A DNA stretch of 64,000 nt from Medicago truncatula. Lineage: Eukaryota; Streptophyta; Magnoliopsida; Fabales; Fabaceae. The stretch is from NCBI RefSeq assembly GCF_003473485.1, contig NC_053048.1:51271755-51335754 (forward strand). Direction: 5' to 3'. Below, piece by piece: positions 12,540-24,494 of this stretch. A program made the position numbers and the translations under genes. Within the stretch, counting starts at the first letter, position 1; each line of letters opens with the position of its first letter. The notes under the pieces were generated by a model. The model did not search any database, was not told the origin of the DNA, and worked only from the letters and a program-made list of their open reading frames with translations.

Positions 12540-12698
12540 ATTTTGAATATGAATATTTCTCATAATATTGAAAGGAATGAAAACCAACTATTTATATACA
12601 TGAGATCTGATCTAAATAGGAATGCAATCCTATCATAACTCCTAATGATACTAACAGATCATACTATATTAAATATAATAAATATCAATATCTCAACA
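12540..12698 (-). repeat. 5' LTR of the Copia fossil
   Basis: Direct copy of 8006-8163, followed on the minus strand by a tRNA-Met primer-binding-site match. The near identity of the pair implies a fairly recent insertion by LTR divergence. Confidence 0.85.
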
Positions 12699-13083
12699 AA
12701 TTGTAAGGAGAAAATGTTATCAACAAACACAAAATGAGGCCAAGATAGTCCAAAACTATTTTAACTTCATAACTGCAATCTGAAACCAATAGAACAGCTA
12801 CAAACTTACTACAGATGAACCATAGACAACCATATATTTTATATGCAAATCTACTGTGAAACTTCTCTGTTACTTCATAAAAATTTGTGTTAAAATACAA
12901 TTCTACAAGCTTTAAAACTGAGAGAGGTTACATAGAATATCAAACCAAAAAAAAAATACATAACCTACTTTTCTGTTTCTCACACTGTACTTTCTATAAC
13001 AAAAAAAAAAGAAGATGATAAGGAGACAAAATTTCTATTTCTACAACTAAATATGCAACACAATCCAATCAATCAAACACGTC

Positions 13084-14484
13084 TCAGCTAGAAGATGATA
13101 CCTCAACAGCTTTAAAAGTCGGATGGAGCAAGCCAAGTTCATCTTTAACTTCAAGAGGATTACTAGTCTCATTCCTTATTCTCCTAACTCTCCTACTAAC
13201 CAATGACTTGTGAGTGAATCCATAAATCTGCAATATCTGATTATCACCAAAATTGAAAGCTCTATCCATCTGCTTCAAGCATCTCTCCACAGGATAATCA
13301 CCGAACTTCCCACAAGGCTTACACCCCACAAAATGAGTCACCAATGGCCACCTATGATCACCAAAACCAGGATGATAATTCTCAATCATCTCCTCATATC
13401 TATCAACCAAAATCCCCCAATAACCATGCAAGTAATAACCATTCTCAAGATAAACCTTATCACCCCACTTTTCCTTCTCCTTAGCCAACAAATAAACCAT
13501 AGCAGATTGATCATCCGCTTCAAAAACTGGCCTACCTTTGAGTTCGCGCGTAAGTATTTTCCCCGCTTCATCCCTAACTTTCCCCTTCGGTCCCATTGGT
13601 GCCCAAGCATCAAGAATATCCAATGACCACTGACAGTTCCTCAACAAAAAACTCCCAGTATTCAACCCAATCCAATTCTTTTCATCATACACCATCTCGT
13701 TCCAACCATGCATCACCAAATTTGAGTCTTTATACCTCTCCCACGGCACTTCAAAAGCCATATCCGTAAACATAGCATCACTATCCATCCACCACAAAAA
13801 CTCCACTTCTGGGTGTGCCAAAAGAAGCTTCCTAATCAATGGCAACTTCGCCCAAAAACCAGCCATTTCAGCATCAAAAAGAGCCATATTGTAAAACACT
13901 TCAATTCCATGTAATCGACAATAATCAATCTTGTTCTTAATAGACTTCAACAAGTAATGATCACCCACTGGATTCTCACATGGTTTTGGTGATGACCCAG
14001 TTACCAAAAGCACACGAGGTTTCCCTGGTCGAATGAAATTCGAAAAATTAGGGTTTTCACGAATCCATTTTGACCTTTGCTCATCCCAATTCGAAATTTT
14101 TGGTCCTAAACTATACGGCTCATTGGAGCTACGTTTCTCAAATTCATCGCCTTGTTCTTCTTCTTCTTCTTCATCGACCAAGATTGTGTTGATGTCAAAA
14201 TCATTGTAATTCGTTGTTGAAGTTGTAGAACTGTCCGAACGAGAAGAAGATGAAGTTGTTGAATGAATCTCGCCAAGAATGCGGTGAGGTTCAGATAGCT
14301 TGCGAGAGGAGAAGCGGTTGCGAATGTCGACGAAATCTTGCTCCGGCGTGCCGAATTTCCCGGCGCCGATGGTACCACGTAGGACAACAATGGTTAGGAA
14401 GAGACAGAGGATTGTAACCTTACAATGGTTAAGAAATCTCTGGAATTTTCTCGCCCTTTGAGCTCCCAAATACTTTTCTAACAT
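13084..14484 (-). CDS. XXT2: Xyloglucan alpha-1,6-xylosyltransferase (GT34, XXT1/XXT2-like)
   Basis: Golgi type II membrane glycosyltransferase that transfers xylose from UDP-xylose to O-6 of glucose in the beta-1,4-glucan backbone, the first side-chain step of xyloglucan synthesis. The 466-residue intronless frame fits the family (about 460). It has a short cytosolic tail, a signal anchor at about 22-40 (KVTILCLFLTIVVLRG), the conserved block GTIGAGKFGTPEQD, and an acidic/Ser-rich stem (75-120). The GT34 catalytic domain runs from about 122 to 440: LLVTGSSPKPCENPVGDHYLL, the metal/nucleotide-binding DSD in WWMDSDAMFTD (residues 234-236), NWIGLNTGSFLLRN, ADDQSAMVYLL, and HRWPLVTHFVGCKPCG. The closest remembered relatives are Arabidopsis XXT1 and XXT2; I cannot say which is the orthologue. 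The 3' flank abuts the Copia fossil about 385 bp downstream of the stop codon. Confidence 0.92.
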   Translation of the reverse strand: MLEKYLGAQRARKFQRFLNHCKVTILCLFLTIVVLRGTIGAGKFGTPEQDFVDIRNRFSSRKLSEPHRILGEIHSTTSSSSRSDSSTTSTTNYNDFDINTILVDEEEEEEQGDEFEKRSSNEPYSLGPKISNWDEQRSKWIRENPNFSNFIRPGKPRVLLVTGSSPKPCENPVGDHYLLKSIKNKIDYCRLHGIEVFYNMALFDAEMAGFWAKLPLIRKLLLAHPEVEFLWWMDSDAMFTDMAFEVPWERYKDSNLVMHGWNEMVYDEKNWIGLNTGSFLLRNCQWSLDILDAWAPMGPKGKVRDEAGKILTRELKGRPVFEADDQSAMVYLLAKEKEKWGDKVYLENGYYLHGYWGILVDRYEEMIENYHPGFGDHRWPLVTHFVGCKPCGKFGDYPVERCLKQMDRAFNFGDNQILQIYGFTHKSLVSRRVRRIRNETSNPLEVKDELGLLHPTFKAVEVSSSS

Positions 14485-16100
14485 TTTTTGTTGTCACCAA
14501 CCAATCTAGTTTTTTTTTTGGTTGGTCAAAGGGGAATGAATAAATGAATGAATGAAAATGAAAAAGGCAGAACAGAAGCAGAAACAGAAAAGTGATTTTG
14601 TTATTGTCGGTGAATGAAGAAGCGCGTTTAAAATGTTGCGTTGATGAAGAAAAGATAACAAAAGCAGACAAGGGTGGGTTGGCGAACAGCATATTCTGTT
14701 CGTATAACAGAAATAAAACACTCTGGATTTGGAGACTCTTGTTGTAACAACAAAAACCCGATACTTCAAGATGGATGACGTACGGTATCCCGTGCATATC
14801 CTGCACTATATCTGTCTGATACTTTTCGATACGTATCAGTAGAGTATCTGAAGATTAAATTTTAATTTTTAAAAAAATAATTAACCGATACTTCCCGATA
14901 CGTATCAAGAAAGTATCTGATAATTATTCTACATCGATATCTGCCTCGATATTTCACAATAAATGTTAACTAAAATAACTTAACTCACCCATGTATTTTT
15001 TTTTTTGATATGGTGCTTCTTTTTTTTATCGATATAGTATAACACTAACAATGTTCCTTTTGGATATAGTATAACATTAATGGTGCTCTTTTTGGGATAT
15101 ATTGTTTATGTAATTGACTAATCATCACTCTCTTAATCATCAATATTATTTATATTTATGTTGATGTGCTACGAGCCTATGACTGATTTCTTTTGTTTGT
15201 TAATATATTTGCATATTAAAAAAATGGTTATAATTATATTATATATTTAATTATATAATTTTTTTATTAACGTATCTCGGCCGTATCGTATCTTGATTTT
15301 TAAAAAATTTCCGTATCGGTGCAGTATCGTATCTCGTATCCGAACTTCAGAGGTTTTCCTACATGTTTCAAATTCCAATCTTTATTATCAAAAAAACAAG
15401 AAATATCAAAAAAAAAAATGTAACCATTAATTATTGTAATTTTTGAATATTTTATAAATATATCCTTATACTAGAAAATTGTGAAAAAAAAAAATTTAGT
15501 TTAATTTAATTTAGTCTTTAAACCTATTTAGTTTAATTTAAAATGACTCTTGTGAACATGTTGCATGAGGTAAAATTCTTCAAAGTCTATTTTTTTATCT
15601 ATTAAAAATAACCAAATTGTAAGTTTACTATACACCCAGTTCGATTCATTCGTTTAATTTACTCTTTACGTTTGAAAATAAGTGGAACTTTAACAAATAA
15701 AAAAAGTTGTTCTAGAATAAATGTCATTTTACCTTTTCAATTCAATATTAATTAATTTTTTAATATTATTTTTATATTATTGTCGTGTGCACAATTTTCA
15801 AATCATTAGTATTACTCTAAGCATGTTTTTCTTTTTTGGTTACATAAGCATGTTTTTCTAACTTATGCAACTTCATACGTGTTAAAATGTGATAAATGCA
15901 TCACTTTTTTCAATGTAAATTTTCCTATTAATTATAATTTTATGAATTTCTTCTTTATTCAATCGAATAACTATAATCTTGTAAAAAAAAATCATATAAA
16001 TTATATTTTATTTATTGATTTGCTAGATTGGTTAAAGACTTATCTTCTAGAGTTTGATTTACTGCTAGAAAAATAAATATTAAATCCAAAATTTTGAGCT
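14485..16100. other. Intergenic with GATAC-rich foldback-like repeat
   Basis: After the XXT leader, 14760-15355 is framed by arms rich in GTATC/GATAC in opposite orientation (for example TTTCGATACGTATCAG near 14824 and CGTATCGTATCTCGTATCC near 15320). This resembles a degenerate TIR or foldback element of about 600 bp, though exact ends were not resolved. The rest (15360-16100) is AT-rich with no gene recognised. Confidence 0.45.
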
Positions 16101-16720
16101 CAAGAGGGTCGGGTATTTGAAAGGAGATCCTTTGTGTGCGGTATATGGTTAATTTGGTAGAATTGAGTCTTCAAGGGCTGGGAGGGTCTCTGCCTGGTAG
16201 AGGGTGTCTCCGTTCTTAGTACATGTTTGAGTGTTGTGGCAATAAAGATTGGTGTTCAAGGGTGTGGCTAGGACTGCGAGAGACGACACTCGACTTACTT
16301 TTGAGAGGACGTATGGGTTGGTGAGACCCCTTTTAGAGAGAGGTTCCTGGGCTTTTTCAGGTTTCAACCCAAAATTCCTCTTATGCAGGGTCTTTAGGTT
16401 TGTGGGTGGATGACAGATTGGTGTGAGATACGAGGTGGAAGGAACATGTTTGGTTGGGAGCAAGAGCCACTAGTTTAATTGCTGGGCGTGTTAGAGGAGT
16501 GTCATTTCTCAGCTGGATCAGACTACTAGGCTTGGCATTTTGGTAAGCAAGGGATCTTATATGTTTCTTCCACGTATGGGTACCAGACGGAGACCATCAT
16601 AAGTGTGGGTGGCAGAGTGTTCGCTCTTGTCTATACCTTGATGCATTGATGGACCTGAATAATACGCCCATACTTGATTGATATAGACACCTAATGCAAG
16701 TGCCATACCAACCCATGCCC
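16101..16720. other. Less AT-rich stretch, unassigned
   Basis: This stretch has noticeably higher GC than its surroundings and reads like decayed mobile-element sequence, but no protein family was recognised in any frame. A 104-codon minus-strand frame (16149-16463) shows no familiar motif. Confidence 0.3.
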
Positions 16721-17190
16721 AATTTTTTTTTTTTTTTTTTTTTTATCAATTCACACTATATTTTTACTCATATATTGATATAGACACCTTTTTTATTTTT
16801 ATTTTTTATGTTTATATATGTGTATATATTTTTACTCATCTATTAATACAAAGACCTTTTTTTTTTTTTTTTTTGTAATTTATACAAAGACCTATTTTTT
16901 TTTTAATTTATACATGTGTCTATATTAACTCGAGACCTATTTTTTGGTAATGTATTCATATATCTATATTTTAACTTATATATTAATACAAGGACCAATT
17001 ATTTTTTTAATCCATACACATGTTTATTTTTTGAAAGTATCTATACACATATTTATATTTTCACTTATATTTAATGCGGAAATAATTTTTTGTATAATTT
17101 GTACATTTGCCTATATTGTTATTCATATATCAATACAAAGATATATTTTTATTTTATTTATACGCAATTGCAACTTGCTTTAAAAGAAGA
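16720..17190 (+). repeat. Degenerate AT-rich tandem repeats with poly-T runs
   Basis: Phrases like ATATATTAATACAAAGACC followed by T-runs and TTTATACA(C/T)ATGT recur at intervals of roughly 50-70 bp. This suggests a degenerate minisatellite. No coding potential. Confidence 0.55.
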
Positions 17191-17852
17191 AAGCAATGCG
17201 CTCACCTGTTCGTATGCAAGGTTATTCTGTTAGATTATATTTGATTCATCTTTTATAACGTATCTAGAAAGAGATATTCTTAAAACAACGAATAATTTTA
17301 ATTCATTTTCAACAAATAAAAAATAAATAATTTTTTCTTTATAATTTTGGTTGTTACAACTATTTTTAATAAATTTAGTATTATTTAATTTTTAGTGTGG
17401 AATAGTTGGGGTCCTCCGAAGATTAAAGTCTTCTCTTGACGGCTTCTTCTCCGTAGAATATCTCTACAACTCTACGAGAGTTAACCTTTTTTATTTTATA
17501 AGAAAACTAAATTTTATTTGAAAGATAGATGCAGCGTTGGACAAGAGTGGACTAGCCAGCCAGTTCATACATCGTGTTTCCGTGGGGATAGAGTTGTAAT
17601 TTAGCTAGCACCTACGACTAATATTAGACCTAGGCAGCTTAACATAACGGTGCTAAACTTCAAACTTTATCATTGACCAAACAACAAATTTACAATTAGT
17701 AGCGGGTAGCGTGTTCATTCATTCAACTTTATGATGACGATGACGTGAATATTATAATGTTAAAAAATAAGAGTAGAAATAAATAAATAACGCAAAAAAG
17801 GTTGTAGTGAGGTTTTGGAGAAGAGAAGAGAAACATCAATCGTTAGGATAGG

Positions 17853-20800
17853 ATGGAGTTGATGTGTCATTGTTCAACTTTTCTTCTTCCACCGGAAACT
17901 TCTTCTTCTTCTTCTTCCTCCGTTTCTCTAACATACGCTCTTGTTATTCTCAATCAAAATCTTCCCAAATTCGCTCCTTTGCTTTGGGACCACGGTATTT
18001 CTTTCTGCACCCCCATCCTTTCAATTCTTACCCTCTTTTTATTTTTTATTTATATATATATATATATATATATAAAACAATTCATGGTTGTTTATTGCAG
18101 CTCATACACGAGTTTGCGCTGATGGTGGTGCCAACCGTGTGTATGATGAAATGCCTCTTTTCTTCCCTCACCAAAATCCTTCTCATGTTCGTACCAGGTA
18201 CAACTTTTTTTCTTCCCAATTGTGCACTGTTTTCCACTAGTTTAGTTCTTGGCTTTATGTTTCCAACTCTGTGTTTCACCTTTTTGGGGCTCTGCCATTC
18301 ACTGGTTGGTCCTATACACAGAATGATAATCATCTTTTTCAGTACACTAATGATTTCTGGAGTTTTGATTTTATTTTTTTTAAATAAATTAATAATACTA
18401 ATTAGGTATAACTATAAAGTTGCAAAATGCATCACGTCTATGATTAGTGATTACTCTATTCAATTAGTTTCTTGAAGGTCCCAAAGTTGCCATTTTTTAC
18501 AAAAACTTCTACATTACTTATTATTTGTGGGGACACGGGTTTTAAATTATTAGTAGCTGTAGTTGTATCTGTGTTAATTGTTTTATTTAGGGGTAATAAA
18601 ATTAGAAAAAGAACCATTGGATCTAACGCAAGTGGTTGATGCACGTACTAGTGTCCTCTACCTTTTTTTAGAAGAGAAAGGTAGAGTTGACTTTAGACTA
18701 AATTTGAGTAAAATAGGAGAAATGGTGATGTTTAAAATGGAGGGAAAAAGATGTTAGAGAAAGTAAATCAAGAGAGAGATAGAGAGAATTGTAGAGAAAG
18801 GTTGACAAATGAAAGTTAGATGATCCAAATCCGTGGGGGCACACACAAGATCTAAATACTTCTGATGCATTGCCATTACTTAATTAGTGATTGACCTCAA
18901 GTAAGCGGAGTTGGTTTTTCATTGTAGCGGGACATTCATTTTTTCACGCAAGATTGAGCTACCTCCAACAACTCTAGGAATCAAACTTAAGTAATTTTTC
19001 TGGAGGAGAGTCATATTACCAAATATAAACTCTCCCAACACTATTCTGGTCTTAAGGCTTGTATATTTATGCTAATGATGGCCAACTATTAAAGATATGT
19101 AACGATTTTATATTACCTTATTTATGTTTTCAGTTCACATACGTGCATAGGAGTGAACTTATGGGTTTTTCATGTATTTTAATTTTACTTATGTAATTGC
19201 AGTTACTACTTCATTTTTTGCTATATATGGAAAATAGTATGTTGTACATCTGTTGTCAATGCGGCGCGGCCAACTCAATTGGCGCGGTGCGGGAGCGGGG
19301 CGCGTAGCAGGCGCTATTTCGGTGGTGCGGACACTAATAAATTTAATCCTAGATACCATACTATTCAAAAAGAAATACTAAAATACCTTAAACATTGCTT
19401 AAAATTTCGTCAACAATATCTTTCAATGTGTTGGTTTAACTTTTTTCACAACACATTCTTTATACATTATTGCTTTTGGGATTGATGTTATTGGCATAAG
19501 CTCTCCAGATGAACTTTATTCCCACCTAATGTCTATTTTGTACATGTTTGAATTCACTTTTGAGAGGACCAAAAGTGATTTCGAAAACTTCAAATTGATT
19601 TTGGTATGTTAAGGGTCCTAATTAGAATTGACTTTGCATCTACATTCGATTCTAACTTAAAGTTCGGAATTATAGCTTTTACGCTTAAATTAATCGTTCA
19701 ACTCACACTCAATGAACATATCCCCAAACATAAATCATTTTATCTTAAACTCACTTTTAACCAAAATCAATTATGCAAAATCAATTTTGGCCACCTTAGA
19801 ACCAAATGCACGTGAAGTTTATTTGTTGGAGGATTATAAATTATAATGGACTCACTAAAAGCTCTGTAAAAGTGGTTTGTTTTTCTGTGTTACTGGCAGC
19901 ACTTGTTTTAGTTTTGTTGGTGACCTAGAGCTTGGTTTGCCATTATGAGTCTACGGTTAGTCGATTACAGGTATCCTAATATCTAACTGTTGAGTTTTCT
20001 GTCAGGTACAAGCCTGATGCAATCAAAGGTGACATGGATTCAATCAGGACAGAAGTACTTGATTTCTATGCAAACCTGGTATCCCTCCCTATCTATATCT
20101 CTATGTTTTTTGTTTGTCTGTCAATGTCATGTAATGGAGACAACGATTTAAGAACTCAACTTTCTGGATCACACCAAACTGCTGTTATTGGTTCCTATGT
20201 TACTGCTACTTTGTATTTAGTCTTCATTCCATGAATCATGTTGAGGGTCTTATGGTCTTTGGCTTCCTGCAGGGGACGAAGATAATTGACGAGTCTCAAG
20301 ATCAGGACACCACAGATTTACACAAATGTGTTGCATACATTCGTGACCTTATACCAAATACTGATAAATCAGAGGTAAGTTAAATATCTGGTGATACTTT
20401 ATTATTGTCTTTTGCAAGGAGGAGACGGGGGAGTGAACCGTTGTCAATTTCAACTTCAGGCTTAGATAGTTTTTGGATAAATGAAATTAATTGAATCCTA
20501 TGTAGTATGAGCCCTCATCCATGCTTGATAGTAAAGAATTATTTGTGTATATCTAAAAACTATCTAAGCCTATCACAGCACATAAATGAGTCCTTAGATC
20601 TTATCCCTGCTTGAATCTTGTATATTTAGTTGTACCTTTTGGAATTAATCTCAGCTTGACATATCTCTCAAAATGATGGCAGCTATGCATTCTTGCCGTT
20701 GGAGCACTTGGTGGGAGATTTGATCACGAGATTGGAAATATTAATGTGCTATGTCGATTCTCCAACACGCGCATTATCCTTCTATCTGATGATTGCCTCA

Positions 20801-21477
20801 TTCAACTTCTTCCGAAGAATTACTCGCATAAGATCTTCATTCAATCTTCTGTCGAGGGTCCACATTGTGGACTCGTTCCTATTGGGATGCCATCCGGAAG
20901 TTCTACAACCACAGGACTCCAGTGGGACCTCAGTAAGGATTGCATATTTTGCTAAATAATAATGCTATGTGATTATTTTATTTTCTTAAACTGTAAATTT
21001 ATAACTGTTGAAAATGTGCTTCCAGATGCATTATTTTTATTCTTGCATGACTGTTGTTAATTAGAGTTATAGGATGGAATACTTTTCCTTGTGTTCCTTA
21101 TGAGTAACTAAATAAACTAATTATCAGTCTAGTAGAATATCAACACATGACGGATTGACGGTATATGCATGATGTTTTGATCAATCATCATCTTCAATTT
21201 CTTTTTTCAATCATTCCGTTGTGATCTTGTTTGTTATGTGTATATGCATGATGTTTTGATTAATCATTATCTTCAATTTCCTTTTTCAATCATTCCATTG
21301 TGATCTTGTTTGTTAGTGGAGTCTGATGATTAACATTTTATTTTGACAACAATTTCAGAGGACACAGAGATGAGATTTGGCGGTTTAGTAAGCACATCAA
21401 ATATTGTAAAAGGAGATATAGTAACAGTACAGTCTGATTCAGATCTTCTTTGGACAATTTCTATCAAGAAGCTCTAG
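17853..21477 (+). CDS. TPK1: Thiamin pyrophosphokinase, six exons
   Basis: Cytosolic enzyme that transfers pyrophosphate from ATP to thiamin, making the cofactor thiamin diphosphate. Exons: 17853-17994, 18101-18197, 20006-20078, 20273-20374, 20683-20932 and 21359-21477, all with GT-AG junctions in matching phase, giving 260 residues (Arabidopsis TPK1 is about 267). Family blocks: YALVILNQNLP (near 30), ADGGANRVYDE (54-64), KGDMDSI (87-93, acidic nucleotide/metal site), DQDTTDLHKC (114-123), GALGGRFDHE, LLSDDCLIQLLP, the C-terminal thiamin-binding GPHCGLVPIG and GLQWDL, and a final DSDLLWTISIKKL. Intron 2 is large (1.8 kb) and holds a GC-rich patch and a likely MITE. The start is the first in-frame ATG, giving MELMCHC, then a Ser run before the conserved domain. 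Confidence 0.93.
18052..18074 (+). repeat. (TA)n microsatellite in TPK intron 1
   Basis: A pure TA repeat of about 11 units lies shortly before the intron 1 acceptor of the thiamin pyrophosphokinase gene. Confidence 0.85.
19541..19815. mobile_element. Possible MITE in TPK intron 2
   Basis: The ends are roughly inverted. The left (CATGTTTGAATTCACTTTTG near 19544) matches loosely the minus-strand reading from 19813 (GTGCATTTGGTTCTAAGG). Short phrases such as AAATTGATTTTGG occur on one side and CCAAAATCAATT on the other. It resembles a common legume MITE type. Exact boundaries and target duplication were not resolved. Confidence 0.4.
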
Positions 21478-24240
21478 GTTTTACATGTTGCATACTGCAC
21501 CTGGCTTTCCATATCTTCCATGTCCATTAATTAGATGGGTCTTATTCCATTTAAAGGCCAGACTTTCTTCTGACCTTTTTTTTCGTTAGATCTGCTGACA
21601 TTTGTTTACGCTTCTTTTACTTTTCATTTACTGTACAAATTATGGGAGGGTGAAAGGGAGTTATTCATTGATTTGGGAAGTTATATTCCCAATAACCAAT
21701 AATAATGAAAGTTCAGGATACAAAGAAGTTACTTATATTCCTTGACTCAGATGTATGTTTTTGTTTTCCATTAATGTAATAAGCCGAATAACATGTTTGG
21801 TACCGCATCTAGGTTTAATTGGTGTGGGATGCACAAGCAAGCACACACTAAGTTGACAGAAAAAAGTTAACAACAAAAGAGGCAACTGCTTCTCCTTCTC
21901 GGACATCAATCCAAGAGGGGCACTGAGATATTATGCAGGCACAGTTTGTGTGATCATGAATGCAAATGTCACATGAAGGTTCATTTATTATTATTATTTT
22001 TTATCAAAGGGAATAACATACAAAACAAACAAATAATAAGCAGAAAGACACCACATAAGACAATGCAAATGCTGAGTTCGAGACACCACATAAGACAAGG
22101 TAATTAACAATGCAAATGCTGAGTTCGAGACTGTTTCATGCTTGGCAAACCAATTCACACACCACATAAGGAAAACCATGATTCTAAGCAATTTTTGTTC
22201 GCTGCTTTCTCGTATGTGAACTCCGCCTTATTGCTGAGTCTTTTCTGGTTACGAAGGATCTTTAAAAGTTACTTTTGTAGAGTCTTAACAATAAGAAGGA
22301 AACTCCTAAGAAATAAAGAAAAAAAAGAGATCTTCGTGGGTGAGCTTAGCATTAAGGTTAGTGATGACATACTTGCTTGAGTAACCAAGTGTTTACACTG
22401 ATTTTTGGTAAACAATTGTTGGTTTCAATGATGTTTACTTGCAAGACCAACCAGTAAATCTTAGGAGCATATTGTGCTTTTGTTGTTTGAAAATAGGAGT
22501 AATACTTGTTCGTAAAGTATTTTCGATAAGATAAAGACAAGAACAAAATGTAAAGAATCGAATCCAATCCGAGTTGAATCCAATCGAAATTCTGTAAATA
22601 ATAACAGTAGAAGGAAGTACTTTGAAAAGACTTAGTAAACCAAGACTTGAATTACAAAAGTGTTTAAAAGATTGTATTGAATTTGTAAAGACTTAATGAA
22701 AGTTGGTACACATATTCATACTTTGCAACTTGTGACTCGTTTGTCGCTTCCATATGGACAGTATTGAGTGTAAGTTTTTAGTATGACTGAATTGTGACCC
22801 ATTTTTTCTAAGAAAAACTACTATTTATACAGATAGTCCTATAACTACCTAATCACATCCTTTCGATTCAAAAATCGAAACTTAGCCGTTCGAAAACTAG
22901 CCGTTTGCTAACCGCTTGGTCTTATCCACAAGACTTGAAGGCGCGTCTACAGCTTCTTTCATCCGTCGAACTAAAACAGCTTCTTCGATTCCCGCTGAGG
23001 TACATATGTATTTGCCGATGGATTTCTTCACAAAGCTACGCCCCAATTTTGGGTCAAACCCTTGACTGCATTAAATGATCATATTTTCACAAATATTGAC
23101 TAACACCAAGAAGCCATTAAGCCTGAACTATTTGAATAAATCTCCAAAATCAAGATGGTGCTGGAATAATGAACCACCGTCAGTGTTAAGCTTGACTGAG
23201 TTGTCCTCTGTGGGATGCCATTTTACAAAAATCTGCTATTGCTGATTGAAATTAGTAGGAGAGCGTTGTACATCATAAATAAGAGGACGGGTGCATGAAT
23301 TTGATTGAGAATATACCATTTTCCCATCTAATCTAACAATAATAGAAGTTGAACACATTATTATCCCAACATTTATCTAAAGAAAAGTATCAAAAGGTGA
23401 TGTTAGAATCCTAACAAAAGAATTGGAAAATCGGTAGAATGAAAAGAAAGAACGCATTGATGAAAAGACTTCTTAAAAGAAAAAAAGAAAAAAAACACAT
23501 TGATGAAAAGAATACGTTCATTTTATGATTCTAACCAACTATTCCCTATTTCCAATCACAAAAAATTCCTCATCTATCCAATACACTCATCTCTATATTA
23601 GGCGAAAAATCCTTACTGTTTAATCATTCCAAAATCCAATACACACATCTCTATATTAAACGAGAATCTTTGTTGTTGAATCATTCTAAAAGTGTGTTTG
23701 GATGAGAGAAGATAATATGATTTTCTATCGATTGGACCGAGTCGGATTTTAAAACACAAATTCAACTCCTAATTTTATAAAAGATAATGCTTTAAATAAC
23801 AAATTTTGGTTCTCAACACTCACAAACAATACAAACAAAATGTATAAAACATGCAACCACATACAAACAATACTTACCATGTTTTCCGAAAAAAGACACT
23901 GCTTAATTGTTTGAAACTTTATTTATGAAACTTAAGATGATATCAGTCGCTATAAATAGCATTGCTGATTTATAATATATTTTAAATTTAATCCACTAAT
24001 CTATTCGTTATAACAATAAGTAATCCACTATGTATATGTTTACAATAGCTAATTTTCTGTTATTCGCAGCCATTTCCAGTTGTATAGTCATATAGTTTTA
24101 TTCATATTCAAGAATATGAATTTGAATTAAATCTCAAAACTAAACTGACTACTATCTTCTAATATCAATGGTAGCGCAATGTTAGACTTCAATGCAGGTA
24201 CTTCAAAAACGTGTGTGTAGACACATTCACACTCAATCAT
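21478..24240. other. Intergenic, no gene recognised
   Basis: AT-rich. A direct duplication of about 35 bp containing GCAAATGCTGAGTTCGAGAC occurs at about 22048-22083 and 22109-22132. Around 21170-21310 a phrase of about 70 bp (TGCATGATGTTTTGAT...CATTCC) is also duplicated. No coding sequence, RNA gene or complete mobile element was recognised. Confidence 0.6.
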
Positions 24241-24494
24241 TCTCTAAGGCTTTATTTGCGAGTTGGGTTTTGAAGGGAAAGGGAGGGGAAGGAAAGGCTT
24301 ATGGAGTGGTAAACCCTTGTTTGCGAGTTTTAAAAAAACAAAGGAAAGGTTTTGGGGGATTTTGAAGGGCTTCATTTGTCCAATTTTAAAGTTCCCCCAA
24401 ATTGGGGGGTTTTGGGGGTTAAACATATAAATTGACAATTTTGCCCTCATAATAATTCAAAATTCTAATTTTAGACATTACTGAATTATTACAA

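Larger units (their letters stand above)
8006..12698 (-). mobile_element. Copia LTR retrotransposon fossil with both LTRs
   Basis: Two direct repeats of about 155 bp mark the ends: 3' LTR about 8006-8163, 5' LTR about 12540-12698, minus orientation. They differ at only a couple of positions. A purine-rich tract (TTGAGGGGGAG on the minus strand) adjoins the 3' LTR and a tRNA-Met primer-site match (TGGTATCTAGAG) adjoins the 5' LTR. Parts in Copia order are: leader about 11.8-12.5 kb; protease-like SWILDSGASDH region about 11.3-11.4 kb; integrase about 9.9-10.9 kb (CESCQLGKH zinc region, FIDDFSR, QNGVVERKHR); reverse transcriptase about 8.7-9.5 kb ([13 protein letters not shown]); and RNase H about 8.2-8.6 kb. 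A normal gag is not recognised. The coding part is broken in several places (roughly five or more). No matching 5-bp target duplication was read. Confidence 0.88.

Noticed and set aside
13210-13626. 138-codon plus-strand frame
   Set aside because: It is the antisense shadow of the xylosyltransferase coding sequence.
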